Counted from the stretch's first letter, positions 16,295-26,340 are shown. The stretch: 64,000 nucleotides of DNA from UBA7702 sp040776805 (GCA_040776805.1 JAXGZS010000006.1:72490-136489); one strand, 5' to 3'. Translations and numbers: made by a program. The notes: generated by a model from the letters alone, not told the origin.

Positions 16295-17896
16295 CAGCCT
16301 GTAGACAAAGTGCCTGTTGTCAGATGAGACAGCAGGCACTTTTGTATGGGAAAAGGTGTTGAAAAGGGCGCGGAAAGCGTGCAATAGCAGGAGGAATGTG
16401 ATATAATGTAAGCAGATCAAAAAAGCGGGAGATGCGAATATGCTCACGAAGAAAAGCAATGAAAACCGTAATGAAACAACGATGTTCCTCTGTATTGACG
16501 ACTTTGTACCCAAAGATCATTTACTGCGCAAAATAGACGTTGCCGTCAACTTCAATTTTATCTACGATTTGGTGGCGGATTTGTATTCCCCCGACAAAGG
16601 ACGTCCCAGTATAGACCCGGTAGTGCTCATCAAAATGGTATTAATCCAGTACATGTTCGGGATTCCCAGCATGCGTCAGACCGTTAGTGAAATTGAAGTT
16701 AACCTGGCCTATCGCTGGTTCCTCGGCTTTGGTTTTTATGATGAAGTACCGCATTTTTCTACTTTTGGGAAGAACTATATGAGACGTTTCGCCGGAACAG
16801 ATTTGTTTGAACGTATTTTTATGGAAGTCCTCTTCGCTTGTAAACGGGCAGGTTTCGTTAAAGAAGAAGCAGTGTATATTGATGCTACCCATATAAAGGC
16901 AAATGCCAATAAGCACAAGTCAAAGAAAAGAACGGTAAAGAAAGAAGCTTACGAATATACCAGGGAGCTGAAAGAAGAAATCAACCGAGATCGGGAAACT
17001 CACGGGAAAGAACCGTTTGACGATGACGATGATCCCCCTCCCAAAGAAAAACAGGTTACGGAGAGTACAACGGACCCGGAAAGCGGGATGTTCGTTAAGG
17101 GGGAGCATGAAAGGCAGTTTGCCTACAATGTGCAGACAGCCTGTGATGATCATGGAATTGTTTTAGGATATGAGGTATTCCCCGGGAATCTGCATGACAG
17201 CGCGAGCTTTGAGAAGTTTTACAAGGTACTGGATAAAGAAAAGATCAAGACCATGGTAATGGATGCCGGTTACTGCGCGCCATATATATTTAGACGCCTG
17301 ATTCTGGATAATATCAAACCACTGACGCCCTATGTCCGTTCGAAAACGAAGGCTGGATTTTTCAAGAAGTACGAATATGTGTACGATGAATACTATGATC
17401 AATATATCTGCCCGGCCAACAAGACGCTGGTCTATGCTACAACGAACAGGGAGGGCTACAGAGAATACAAGAGCTTGAACTATCATTGTGAGAAATGCCC
17501 GGCACTGGAACAATGCACTGAGAGCAAAAACCATACGAAAATCGTGACGCAGCATGTATGGAATCGATTTTTAGAGATGGCAACAGATATCCGTTACAGC
17601 ATCGGGATGAAAGAGCTATATGGTCGTCGCAAAGAGACCATTGAGCGAGTCTTTGCCGATGCAAAGGAAAAACATGGAATGAGGTATACCCAATATCGGG
17701 GGCGGGCCAAAGTGAAAATGGAGGTCGGTCTCATTTACACATGCATGAATCTGAAAAAGCTGGCGAGGTGGTTGGCGAAGAAGCCTTCCTCTCCTCCCGT
17801 TTCCCTTCTGTTTCCTTTACTCAAAGATAAATTTTCCTTATTTCTTAAAAACCGCGTTTGGATTCTCCTCCAAACGCGGCTTTTGTCTACAAGCTG
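16295..17896 (+). mobile_element. IS1182-like insertion sequence, 1602 bp
   Basis: The ends are a 15-bp terminal inverted repeat with one mismatch: CAGCCTGTAGACAAA at 16295 and, inverted, CAGCTTGTAGACAAA ending at 17896. Outside both ends lies an identical 28-bp palindrome (16267-16294 and 17897-17924), the duplicated target. The element carries one transposase gene. Two internal hairpins flank it: 16307-16316 with 16334-16343 at the left end, and an 11-bp stem 17852-17862 with 17869-17879 plus T run at the right, presumably insulating the transposase from outside transcription and ending its own transcript. The IS1182 family is known for insertion at palindromes. It appears intact. Confidence 0.9.
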
Positions 17897-17897
17897 A
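16440..17897 (+). CDS. IS1182-family transposase
   Basis: A 485-residue DDE transposase. The N-terminal domain reads GRPSIDPVVLIKMVLIQYMF and is the conserved IS1182/IS5-like DUF772 region, followed by a catalytic core containing YIDATHIKANANKHKSKK, MVMDAGYCAPYIFRRL and, near the C-terminus, RRKETIERVFADAKEKHGMR, where the final acidic residue of the triad is expected. Basic KKRTVKKE segments lie in between. No frameshift or stop interrupts it. The first two bases of the TGA stop belong to the element and the last A comes from the duplicated target, and the terminator hairpin of the element lies inside the last 15 codons. Composition is more AT-rich than the flanks, in line with a recent arrival. 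Confidence 0.93.
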   Translation: MLTKKSNENRNETTMFLCIDDFVPKDHLLRKIDVAVNFNFIYDLVADLYSPDKGRPSIDPVVLIKMVLIQYMFGIPSMRQTVSEIEVNLAYRWFLGFGFYDEVPHFSTFGKNYMRRFAGTDLFERIFMEVLFACKRAGFVKEEAVYIDATHIKANANKHKSKKRTVKKEAYEYTRELKEEINRDRETHGKEPFDDDDDPPPKEKQVTESTTDPESGMFVKGEHERQFAYNVQTACDDHGIVLGYEVFPGNLHDSASFEKFYKVLDKEKIKTMVMDAGYCAPYIFRRLILDNIKPLTPYVRSKTKAGFFKKYEYVYDEYYDQYICPANKTLVYATTNREGYREYKSLNYHCEKCPALEQCTESKNHTKIVTQHVWNRFLEMATDIRYSIGMKELYGRRKETIERVFADAKEKHGMRYTQYRGRAKVKMEVGLIYTCMNLKKLARWLAKKPSSPPVSLLFPLLKDKFSLFLKNRVWILLQTRLLSTS

Positions 17898-17924
17898 AAG
17901 CATCGTACTTTGGTACGATGCTTT
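17897..17924 (+). repeat. Right copy of the 28-bp target-site duplication
   Basis: Identical to 16267-16294. It is the same palindromic terminator, now serving the right side of the insertion sequence and followed by a short T run. The bases 17925-18052 beyond it hold no gene. Confidence 0.9.
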
Positions 17925-18052
17925 TTCAGATGCTCCAAAGTATAATGTAAAATAGCGTGAAATAGCGCCCGAAGAACCGATCATAACAACCATAGTGAAG
18001 CGAATGCCGCGCCATGTCAGCGCGGAATAATTGAATCGCAGGAGGGATGGAA

Positions 18053-21000
18053 ATGTATTCCAAAAAAGAAACCCGTTGGCAGCAGGCTATTTTAATGATG
18101 ATCGCTGTATTTGCTTTTGTGCTCCTTACCGCATCATCGGTAAGTGCCGCGGTGTTTACCGATGTTGAGGGTCATTGGGCCGAAGCCCAAATTACCGATT
18201 GGCAGGAACAAGGGCTGATCAGCGGATACCCCGACGGCAGTTTTCGACCCAACACCGCCGTTACCAGGGCAGAGTTTATGACACTGGTCAACCGTGCTTT
18301 TGGTTATACGGAGGAAGCGGCGGTAAGCTTTCCCGATGTGAAAACAACGGACTGGTTCTGCGCTGAAGTGGCCAAGGCCGTGGCTGCCGGTTATATGGAG
18401 GGTTATCAGGATGGCAGTATGCGGCCGAATATCCCCATCAGCAGGGAGGAAGCGGCGGTCATTCTCTGCCGTACTTTAAATATCGATGTTTCCGAAATAG
18501 ATCATGAGAAGGACTTTGCCGATGATGAAGCGGTTGGCGACTGGAGCAGAAGCAGTGTCGACGCCGTCGTTAACCTCGGCTATATGGTCGGCTATCCCAA
18601 CCATACGTTTCGTCCGCAAAACAATATGACCCGAGCGGAAGCGGTAACGGTTTTGGTGAGAACGAGGAACCTCCTTTTATCGGAGGCGGGCATTTACGGG
18701 CCGGAAACGGGAAGTCAGACCATTCTCGGAAGTGTCACGATTTCCGCCACCGGTGTAACCCTGCGCAATACGGTGATTGAAGGCGATCTATACCTCGCCC
18801 CGGGAATCACGGAGGGACAGATAAACCTGAACAACGTTACGGTAAAGGGACGCACCCTAATCACCGCCGAGGGTTCGGCTGAAACGGCGGGAGTTTTGTC
18901 GGAGGCTGCCCTTTTCAGTGAAGCGGCGGTGGTGCCTTCCGCGGCGCATCGAATCGTGGTTGTCGCCTCCGGTTCCACAGTTCTGGGATCTGTGGAATGC
19001 GCCGCCAACGCAATCTTGGAGGAACGTGAACTGACCGGAGACGGTTTCGGCGATGTTACCGTCACCGCCACCGCCGCGGTTGATCTATATGGGAGCTTTG
19101 GTCAGGTGACCGTGACCGGGGATGACGTTCAGCTCGGCATCGACGGTACGGCGGCCACGCTGACCGTGGCAGAGGGCGCTCTGAACGGGGAAATAGAGCT
19201 GAGCGAAGAAACGGTGATTCAAACCCTGACGCTGAATGCGGCGGCGACGGTGACGGGAGAAGGTTTTATCGTTACCGCCCATTTGAACAGCTCCGGTTCT
19301 GTTTTATCAGCGCGTCCGGATACGGTGAACCTTGGCGACGGCGTGACCGGCACCGTCGGTGGCGTGGCTTTGGGGCATACCGTGGTGGAGGACGGAACGG
19401 TGGAGCACCCGTATCGCATCGATACCGCCGCAGAATTGAACGCCGTCCGGGGCGGTGTGCCAGGTTATGATGGTTGGGATCTGAGCAAATCGTATCAGCT
19501 AATGGCCAATATCGACCTTTCCGCTTACGCAACGGGAGATGGCTTTGCGCCCTTGGGCGATTGGTCGGAGCCTTTTACCGGTTCCTTTGATGGCAACGGA
19601 TTCGTGATCAAAAACCTATATATTAATAGAGACTCTGATTACGCCGTCGGTTTATTTGGCGCCGTTGAGGGCGGGGAGGTCAAAAACGTTACCCTGCTCA
19701 ATGTTGATATCACCGGCGCCGATTCTGTCGGCGGCCTCTTCGGTTCCGCGGAAGACGGCGCAACGATTTGCGCTTGTTCGGTCACGGGTGATATCAAGGC
19801 CGAGGAAGGCTACGCCGGAGGCATCGGCGGGTATCTTGACGAGGGCACTTTGGAGAACTGTTACGCCGCCGGCAATGTCAGCGCGGATTCGTACTGTGTT
19901 GGCGGTCTCCTTGGGGAAAACGGCGGAGCGGTGGCGTATTCCTATGCCAACTGCAAGGTGTCAGGTTCTTCTTATACCGGCGGTCTCGTCGGTTATAACT
20001 ACGGCGTCATCGCCGCCACCAATTATGTTTTGGGCGGTTCGGTAACCTCCATTGACGGCGGTTATACCTACTGGGAGGAAACCAGCTTCGGCAGAATCGC
20101 CGGGGGAAATGACGATGAATGTACCTGTGACGGTATTTCCGTATCCGATTTACAGTTCTTCGCAAACCCCATCGATGGGGAGGGGCAAAGTTTCTCCGGC
20201 ATGACGGGGGTAAACGGTACGGACGCCTCAGCTCCTGTCGCTTTTACGGCCTGGGATTTTGAAAATATCTGGAAAACCGGCGGCAACGGGAGAACCGTCT
20301 TTCAGTGGCAGAACGCCGCCGCCGTTCCCTCGGTGCCTTGGCTGCAAGGTGTCGCCGCGGGTGGAACCTATTACGAGGTTTCGCCTCATTGGATCACGGA
20401 AAGCGGCGTGAGCTATACGGCGACGCTCTCCAAGGATGGCGCAGCGGCCACGACCTTTGCCTCGGGTACTACCGTCGCGGCGTCAGGCTCCTATTTGCTG
20501 AAAGTGACGGCGACAAAAACCGCAACCGGGTTAAAATCCACGGCTTCTTTGGCCTTTACCATCGACCGGGATCCCCTGGTGGCGCCGACCCTCAGCGGTG
20601 TCACCGATGGCGGCGTATACAATGCGGTACTGCCGAATCCCAGCTTCCATTCCTATTATTTCTGCGAGGAAGAGCTTTCCTCTGATGGGGGCGCGACTTT
20701 TGAGCCCTACGATAAAGACCTTTTCGCCACCGTGGGCGTCACGGACTTTGTGTATCAAGTGACGGCAAAGGCCCTGACGTATCCCGATGCCAGCAGTACC
20801 GCCAGTTTTACGGTAAACGGCGCGGGTACGGAAGAAAAGCCCTTCCTCATTTATACCGCCGCGGACCTGGCGGCAATGGACGACGGTTCTTCTTATGACT
20901 GGGGCCATCTCGGGGAATACGGTGACGACATGACGCCACTCTATTACGAATTGCAAAATAACATCGACTTAACCGGCATCGCCTGGGAGCCTTTGGGCAG

Positions 21001-21940
21001 CAGAGATTTCGGCGGGAGTTTTGCCTTCTGCGGCGTTTTTGAAGGCAACGGTTATACCGTCAGCAATTTAACCATCGATAAACCAAGCGAGAGCTACCTT
21101 GGTATGTTCAGCCTCAATGAAGGCGAAATTCACGATTTGCAGCTTACCAACGTAAGCGTTTTAGGGAATGTGCTCACCGGGGGTCTGGTGGGTCAGAACC
21201 ATGGGCCGATCAGCGGCTGTTCTGTCAGCGGATCTGTTTCCGGTGAAGGTTACATCGGCGGTTTGGTGGGAAATAACTACGACAGCGACGGTGTCATTAC
21301 GGAATGCACCTCCTCCGCTGTGGTCACCGCCACCGGGAACCAGGGCGGCGGCAGTCTCGTCGGTAGGAATAACGGTACCATCGAAAACTGCGGGGCCAGC
21401 GGCAATGTCGGCGGTGGCAGTTATCTCGGCGGTCTTGTGGGCAGAACCGGCACCTCATCTGAAATAACCGCTTCCTTTGCCGCGGGCGCCGTTTCCGGCA
21501 GCGTTGCTTTGGGCGGTTTCCTCGGTGAAAATTACGGCACTGTCACGGATTGCTACGCCACCGGTGCCGTCAGCGGCAGCGGCTCTGCCGTGGGCGGTTT
21601 AGCGGGGATCAATACGAATATGATTCAGCGGTGCTACGCTTTAGGCAACGCCACGGGGACTTGGGCCATCGGCGGTTTGGTCGGTACCAATTTTTCCTCC
21701 ATTACGGGGGTGACGGCGGCCGTTAGCGACTGCGTGGCCATCGGCAGCGCCAGCGGTACGGAAGGAATGGTTGGACCGGTCTTTGGCAATAACACGGCGA
21801 CGGTTTTGAACTGCCTCTCTGGCCTTACGACCCCCGCTGCTCAAGCCAAAGCCACCTACACTGCTCTTAGCTGGGATTTCGACACGGTCTGGACGATCAT
21901 CGAAGGTAGCGGCTACCCGACCTTATTATGGCAGTCATGA
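18053..21940 (+). CDS. S-layer-homology surface protein with GLUG repeats
   Basis: A 1295-residue secreted protein. An N-terminal signal peptide (hydrophobic core ILMMIAVFAFVLLTASSVSA) precedes three SLH domains (about residues 35-210) with motifs such as GYPDGSFRPNTAVTRAEFM, GYQDGSMRPNIPISREEA and GYPNHTFRPQNNMTRAEA, which hold the protein to the cell wall polymer. After a threonine/valine-rich beta segment come two blocks of GLUG-type repeats (about 500-680 and 1010-1270) of the form GGLVGxNxGxIxxCxxxGxV, separated by an Ig-like stretch. The start at 18053 is six bases after CAGGAGGG; the ATG at 18047 is too close to it. Likely an adhesin or S-layer-associated protein; ligand unknown. Confidence 0.9.
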   Translation: MYSKKETRWQQAILMMIAVFAFVLLTASSVSAAVFTDVEGHWAEAQITDWQEQGLISGYPDGSFRPNTAVTRAEFMTLVNRAFGYTEEAAVSFPDVKTTDWFCAEVAKAVAAGYMEGYQDGSMRPNIPISREEAAVILCRTLNIDVSEIDHEKDFADDEAVGDWSRSSVDAVVNLGYMVGYPNHTFRPQNNMTRAEAVTVLVRTRNLLLSEAGIYGPETGSQTILGSVTISATGVTLRNTVIEGDLYLAPGITEGQINLNNVTVKGRTLITAEGSAETAGVLSEAALFSEAAVVPSAAHRIVVVASGSTVLGSVECAANAILEERELTGDGFGDVTVTATAAVDLYGSFGQVTVTGDDVQLGIDGTAATLTVAEGALNGEIELSEETVIQTLTLNAAATVTGEGFIVTAHLNSSGSVLSARPDTVNLGDGVTGTVGGVALGHTVVEDGTVEHPYRIDTAAELNAVRGGVPGYDGWDLSKSYQLMANIDLSAYATGDGFAPLGDWSEPFTGSFDGNGFVIKNLYINRDSDYAVGLFGAVEGGEVKNVTLLNVDITGADSVGGLFGSAEDGATICACSVTGDIKAEEGYAGGIGGYLDEGTLENCYAAGNVSADSYCVGGLLGENGGAVAYSYANCKVSGSSYTGGLVGYNYGVIAATNYVLGGSVTSIDGGYTYWEETSFGRIAGGNDDECTCDGISVSDLQFFANPIDGEGQSFSGMTGVNGTDASAPVAFTAWDFENIWKTGGNGRTVFQWQNAAAVPSVPWLQGVAAGGTYYEVSPHWITESGVSYTATLSKDGAAATTFASGTTVAASGSYLLKVTATKTATGLKSTASLAFTIDRDPLVAPTLSGVTDGGVYNAVLPNPSFHSYYFCEEELSSDGGATFEPYDKDLFATVGVTDFVYQVTAKALTYPDASSTASFTVNGAGTEEKPFLIYTAADLAAMDDGSSYDWGHLGEYGDDMTPLYYELQNNIDLTGIAWEPLGSRDFGGSFAFCGVFEGNGYTVSNLTIDKPSESYLGMFSLNEGEIHDLQLTNVSVLGNVLTGGLVGQNHGPISGCSVSGSVSGEGYIGGLVGNNYDSDGVITECTSSAVVTATGNQGGGSLVGRNNGTIENCGASGNVGGGSYLGGLVGRTGTSSEITASFAAGAVSGSVALGGFLGENYGTVTDCYATGAVSGSGSAVGGLAGINTNMIQRCYALGNATGTWAIGGLVGTNFSSITGVTAAVSDCVAIGSASGTEGMVGPVFGNNTATVLNCLSGLTTPAAQAKATYTALSWDFDTVWTIIEGSGYPTLLWQS

Positions 21941-21996
21941 TTCCCATCATCATATAGCATCAATACCTTTACATCTATTTTGTTTACAGTCTATAC

Positions 21997-22036
21997 GCCG
22001 CGCGACCAAGGGAAACCTCGCGCGGCACTTTTTATT
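21997..22036 (+). terminator. Intrinsic terminator after the SLH/GLUG gene
   Basis: A 9-bp GC-rich stem (GCCGCGCGA with TCGCGCGGC, 21997-22005 and 22018-22026) is followed by ACTTTTTATTTT. Confidence 0.85.
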
Positions 22037-22161
22037 TTACAAACAGAGAAGCCGAGAACAGTAGATCCGCGGTTTATCTTGCATTTTTCGTTTTTTTGGA
22101 GTATACTGTATCCTATATATTTATATCAAAAATGGGGACGATTGTACGAAGGAGATGGCAT

Positions 22162-23559
22162 ATGTATGATATCGTCATTGTCGGTGCCGGTCCCGCCGGG
22201 ATTTTCACCGCGTTAGAATTATTACAGCAACCATGTCAGAAAAAAATACTGATTGTGGAAAAAGGCAGTCCCGTAGAAAAACGCTCCTGTCCCAAGTTAA
22301 AAACGAAGGTTTGTTTGAACTGTGATCCCTGCACCATTACGACGGGATTTTCCGGCGCCGGCGCGTTTTCCGACGGCAAGCTTTCACTAAGCTATGAAGT
22401 TGGCGGCGATCTTCCCGATTTGATCGGCAGCGACCGGGCTCAAGAGCTCATCAACTATACCGACCAGATTTATCTAAAATTCGGCGCCGACGACCATGTG
22501 GAAGGCCTCCAACAGGGTAAAAGAGTTAAAGATATCCGCAAAAGAGCCATTCAGGCCGGCTTAAAGTTAGTGGATTGCCCCATTCGCCATCTCGGCACGG
22601 AAAACGCCCAGAAGCTCTATTACGCCATCGAACAATATCTGCTGAACCAGGGCGTGGAAATCCTCTTCCATTGCCAATATACCGATATTCTCTTAAACGG
22701 CGCCGGTTGCCGCGGCGTGGTCGTGGAGAAGACCGACGGCAGCGAAAAAAGAGAAATCGAAGCGAAAACCGTCATCATCGCCACGGGTCGCCGTGGCGCC
22801 GACGAACTGGAAAAGATGTGCGCCCGCTACGATATCGCCCACCGTCCCGGCACCGTGGATATCGGCGTGCGCGTGGAAGTCCGCAACGAGGTGATGGAAG
22901 AAGTCAACGAAGTGCTTTACGAATCAAAGCTCATCGGTTATCCCAATCCCTTCCGCAACAAGGTACGTACCTTCTGCCAGAACCCCGGCGGTTTTGTCAG
23001 CCAGGAAAATTACGATAACGATTTGGCCGTGGTCAACGGTCATTCCTATAAGAACTTAAAATCCGATAACACCAATGTGGCGATTCTCTGTTCCCATAAT
23101 TTCACGTCCCCCTTTAACCAGCCCATCGCTTATGCCCAGAAAATCGGCGAACTCACCAATATGCTGGGGGACGGCCACATCATGGTACAGCGCTACGGCG
23201 ATATTTTAGACGGCAAACGCACCTGGGAAAAGGAACTGAGCCAGGCCAATGTCCGCCCCACCTTGGAAGACGCCGTGGCTGGCGACATTACCGCCGCCAT
23301 GCCGTACCGGGCCATGATCAACATCATCAATTTTATCCAAGCGGTTGATCACGTGGTACCCGGTTTCGCCAGTGCCGAAACGCTGCTTTATTCCCCGGAG
23401 CTGAAATTCTACAGCAACAAAGTGCGGATGGACGAAAACCTCCGTACCAATGTCAAAAATCTCTACTGCCTCGGTGATTCCAGCGGCTGGACCAGGGGTT
23501 TGATGATGTCTTCGGTGATGGGCGTGCATATGGCGAGAAAGTTATTGGAGCAACGGTAA
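22162..23559 (+). CDS. FAD-dependent dehydrogenase-like protein (COG2509 type)
   Basis: A 465-residue flavoprotein. The N-terminal dinucleotide fold reads MYDIVIVGAGPAGIFTALEL (GxGxxG), with the second family signature SGAGAFSDGKLSLS near residue 65-80 and a C-terminal FAD-contacting GDSSGWTRGLMMSSVMG. A cysteine group KVCLNCDPC precedes the second signature. These traits fit the uncharacterised FAD-dependent dehydrogenases of COG2509. Start at 22162 follows AAGGAG; upstream in-frame codons to 22096 have no ribosome site. It lies one base upstream of a small membrane protein and is probably cotranscribed with it and the first HTH-cupin-ligase. The substrate is not known. Confidence 0.85.
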   Translation: MYDIVIVGAGPAGIFTALELLQQPCQKKILIVEKGSPVEKRSCPKLKTKVCLNCDPCTITTGFSGAGAFSDGKLSLSYEVGGDLPDLIGSDRAQELINYTDQIYLKFGADDHVEGLQQGKRVKDIRKRAIQAGLKLVDCPIRHLGTENAQKLYYAIEQYLLNQGVEILFHCQYTDILLNGAGCRGVVVEKTDGSEKREIEAKTVIIATGRRGADELEKMCARYDIAHRPGTVDIGVRVEVRNEVMEEVNEVLYESKLIGYPNPFRNKVRTFCQNPGGFVSQENYDNDLAVVNGHSYKNLKSDNTNVAILCSHNFTSPFNQPIAYAQKIGELTNMLGDGHIMVQRYGDILDGKRTWEKELSQANVRPTLEDAVAGDITAAMPYRAMINIINFIQAVDHVVPGFASAETLLYSPELKFYSNKVRMDENLRTNVKNLYCLGDSSGWTRGLMMSSVMGVHMARKLLEQR

Positions 23560-23560
23560 G

Positions 23561-23971
23561 ATGCTGATCATTTATCTCCTAATGATTGCCGCAGGGGGCT
23601 ATTTCTGGTTTATGGGCCTCAAAACGAAGAGGCTGCAAAGAGTCAAATTGGCCAATGAAGAGTTTCTTGCCAAAGTCGCCAAGGAAGATCGGGCTCAATA
23701 CATTTCCACACTGGGGAAAAGTTGGCAATTCATCGGTCTTGGCCTCATCGGCGCCGCCGCGATCAACGCGGGGTTTGATACGAAATACGGCTGGATCATC
23801 TGCGCTCTCGGCATCACCACCGGCATTGTGCTGATGTTTTATTGTGATTACCGGATCAAGGTCAAACAGAAGGAAGCCGCCGCCAAAGGCCGCCAAAAGC
23901 AGGAACAAAAGCAAAAGAAAGAGCAATCCCAACACGTATCCACCAAAAACAAAAAGAGAAAGAAAAGATAG
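23561..23971 (+). CDS. Small membrane protein with basic C-terminus, unknown function
   Basis: A 136-residue protein I do not recognise. It has an N-terminal hydrophobic segment (IIYLLMIAAGGYFWFMGL), a charged middle, a further hydrophobic pair (about residues 52-95: FIGLGLIGAAAINAGF and ICALGITTGIVLMFY) and a very basic, glutamine/lysine-rich tail ending KKRKKR, expected in the cytoplasm. The start codon lies one base after the stop of the FAD protein gene, so translation is probably coupled. Nothing indicates a catalytic role. Confidence 0.7.
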   Translation: MLIIYLLMIAAGGYFWFMGLKTKRLQRVKLANEEFLAKVAKEDRAQYISTLGKSWQFIGLGLIGAAAINAGFDTKYGWIICALGITTGIVLMFYCDYRIKVKQKEAAAKGRQKQEQKQKKEQSQHVSTKNKKRKKR

Positions 23972-24003
23972 GCGCTGATACCGCGCCTTGAAGAGGAAAG
24001 CCG

Positions 24004-26271
24004 ATGACCAACAAACAAATGGAGCATAAGCTCACAGAGATTGCGGCCCGCATCCGGGAAATGCGGGAAATCAGCGGTTTCAGTCCGAAAGAAATGGCCG
24101 CGAAAACCGATACCACGGTGGAGCAGTATCTTGCCTATGAAAAAGGGGAGCTGGATTTCCCCTTTACGTTTATCCACAAATGCGCCTTAGCCTTCGGCCT
24201 TGAAATCACCAACTTGCTGGAGGGCAGCAGCGCCAAACTGCACACGTATACCGTGACCAGGAGCGGTCAGGGGCAGACCGCCGTTGATGAAGACGGCATT
24301 GAAATCGTGAACCTGGCCCCCCGTTTCCACAATAAAATCGCGGAACCCTACTGGGTGCGCTATGAGTACAAACAGGAAGAACAGGATCGGCCCATTCATC
24401 TGACCACCCATAAAGGCCAGGAATTCGACTATATCATCAGTGGTTATCTGAAGGTGCAGGTCGGGGAACACGCTGAAATCTTAGGCCCCGGCGATAGCAT
24501 CTATTACCATTCCAATATCCCCCACGGCATGATCGCCGTCAACGGTGAAGACTGCGTTTTCTGCGCCGTGGTTCTCCCCGGCGAGGAAACGGAAGAGCAT
24601 CAAATCAGCCAGAGCATCGCCACGGCCAAACAGTCGGAACCGTGGATTGTCGACCGCTTCATCCGCTGTGAAGAGGACGATCAGGGCAGATTGCAGAGCA
24701 TTGACTTTGAAAACGAGGAGCATTTTAATTTCGCCTTTGACGTGGTTGACGCCATGGCCGATAAATATCCGGACCGTTTGGCCATGCTGCATATTGATAA
24801 AGACCACGAGGAACGCCGTTTCTCCTTTGCGGATATGAAACATATCTCCAACCGTACCGCCAATTACTTTACGTCCCTTGGCATCAAGCGCGGCGACCGA
24901 GTGATGCTGATCTTAAAACGTCACTATCAGTTTTGGTTCTCCATGCTGGCGCTGCATAAGATCGGCGCCGTTCCGATTCCCGCTCCGGATCAGCTCAAGG
25001 TGCACGATCTCGAATATCGCTTTAACGCCGCGGGGATCTCCGCGGTGATCTGCACCGCCGCCGGTGAAGTGGCGGGGCAAGTGGAATTGGCCATGGAGCG
25101 CTGCCCTCAGGTGAAGACGAGAGTCATCGTCAACGGCCAGCGGGAAGATTGGCACTGCTTTGACCAAGAATATACCCTTTTCACCGGTAAATTTCCGCGG
25201 AAAGACGATTCCCCCTGCGGCAACGACCCCATGTTTATGCTCTTTACCAGTGGCACCACGGGTTATCCCAAAATTGCCGAACACACCCATCAATATCCTC
25301 TGGGACATTACGTCACTGCCAAATACTGGCACAATATCGACCGCGACGGCCTTCACCTGACGATTTCCGATACCGGCTGGGGCAAAGCCCTCTGGGGCAA
25401 GCTCTACGGCCAATGGCTGGCGGAAAGCGCTGTTTTCGTTTACGATTTCGATCGCTTTGACGCCAACGATATTCTGCCGATGTTTGAAAAATACCATATC
25501 ACCAGCTTCTGCGCGCCGCCGACGATCTTGAGGATGATGGTCAAGGAGGATCTTTCCCGCTATGATCTCTCTTCGATCCGCCACATGACCACCGCCGGGG
25601 AAGCCTTGAATCCCGAGGTCTTCCGTCAGTTCAAGAAAGCCACGGGGTTAGAGATCATGGAGGGCTTCGGCCAAACGGAAACGACTCTCTGTATTGCCAA
25701 TCTCAGAGGCAGCGAACTGCGGATCGGCTCCATGGGCCTGCCCAATCCCCTCTTTGATGTGGATCTTGTGGACAAAGAAGGCAATTCCGTCCCCGAAGGG
25801 GAACACGGTGAAATTGTGATCCGCACCGATCAACGGATCCCTTGCGGTTTGTTTGCCGGCTACTATAACATGCCGGAAAAAACCGCCGAGGTCTGGCACG
25901 ACGGCATGTACCGCACCGGCGATGTGGCCTGGAAAGATGAAGACGGCTATTACTGGTACGTGGGCCGCGCCGACGATGTGATCAAATCCTCCGGCTACCG
26001 CATCGGCCCCTTTGAAATTGAAAGCGTCATCATGGAACTCCCCTACGTGCTGGAGTGCGGTGTGTCCCCGGCCCCCGACGAAATCAGGGGACAAATCGTC
26101 AAGGCCTCCATTGTCCTGACCCAGGGCACAAAACCGACGGAGGACCTGAAAAAGGAAATTCAGGAATACGTGAAAAAGAACACCGCGCCGTACAAATATC
26201 CGCGGATCGTCGTATTCCGCGATGAATTGCCGAAATCGATCAGCGGCAAGATTCAGCGCAATAAATTATAA
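24004..26271 (+). CDS. HTH-cupin-acyl-CoA synthetase fusion protein (copy 1)
   Basis: A 755-residue fusion of three modules. Residues about 10-70 are an XRE-type helix-turn-helix (RIREMREISGFSPKEMAAKT), about 100-195 a cupin (THKGQEFDYIISGYLKVQVG, LGPGDSIYYHSNIPHGMIAV), and about 245-755 an AMP-forming acyl-CoA synthetase with FTSGTTGYPK (P-loop), GFGQTETT, YRTGDVAWKDEDGYYWYVGR, DDVIKSSGYRIGPFE and the catalytic lysine in SGKIQR. The last module activates a carboxylic acid with ATP and joins it to CoA. HTH-cupin pairs are usually free-standing regulators, so fusion to a synthetase may link sensing to catalysis or may just be structural. It follows the 136-residue membrane protein by 32 bases. 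A close paralogue lies 382 bases downstream. The acid substrate is likely a short branched or aromatic acid given the VOR genes; this is inference. Confidence 0.87.
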   Translation: MTNKQMEHKLTEIAARIREMREISGFSPKEMAAKTDTTVEQYLAYEKGELDFPFTFIHKCALAFGLEITNLLEGSSAKLHTYTVTRSGQGQTAVDEDGIEIVNLAPRFHNKIAEPYWVRYEYKQEEQDRPIHLTTHKGQEFDYIISGYLKVQVGEHAEILGPGDSIYYHSNIPHGMIAVNGEDCVFCAVVLPGEETEEHQISQSIATAKQSEPWIVDRFIRCEEDDQGRLQSIDFENEEHFNFAFDVVDAMADKYPDRLAMLHIDKDHEERRFSFADMKHISNRTANYFTSLGIKRGDRVMLILKRHYQFWFSMLALHKIGAVPIPAPDQLKVHDLEYRFNAAGISAVICTAAGEVAGQVELAMERCPQVKTRVIVNGQREDWHCFDQEYTLFTGKFPRKDDSPCGNDPMFMLFTSGTTGYPKIAEHTHQYPLGHYVTAKYWHNIDRDGLHLTISDTGWGKALWGKLYGQWLAESAVFVYDFDRFDANDILPMFEKYHITSFCAPPTILRMMVKEDLSRYDLSSIRHMTTAGEALNPEVFRQFKKATGLEIMEGFGQTETTLCIANLRGSELRIGSMGLPNPLFDVDLVDKEGNSVPEGEHGEIVIRTDQRIPCGLFAGYYNMPEKTAEVWHDGMYRTGDVAWKDEDGYYWYVGRADDVIKSSGYRIGPFEIESVIMELPYVLECGVSPAPDEIRGQIVKASIVLTQGTKPTEDLKKEIQEYVKKNTAPYKYPRIVVFRDELPKSISGKIQRNKL

Positions 26272-26305
26272 TCAAGAATAATAGAGAAGATGGAAAGATG
26301 TCCGC

Positions 26306-26334
26306 TTGACAAAACGAGAATCCGGTGTTATAGT
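26306..26334 (+). promoter_or_regulatory. Promoter of the T-box-controlled operon
   Basis: TTGACA (26306-26311), a 17-base spacer and TATAGT (26329-26334) lie just downstream of copy 1 and upstream of the T-box leader, so copy 2 and the VOR genes have their own promoter. Confidence 0.85.
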
Positions 26335-26340
26335 AGGTAA

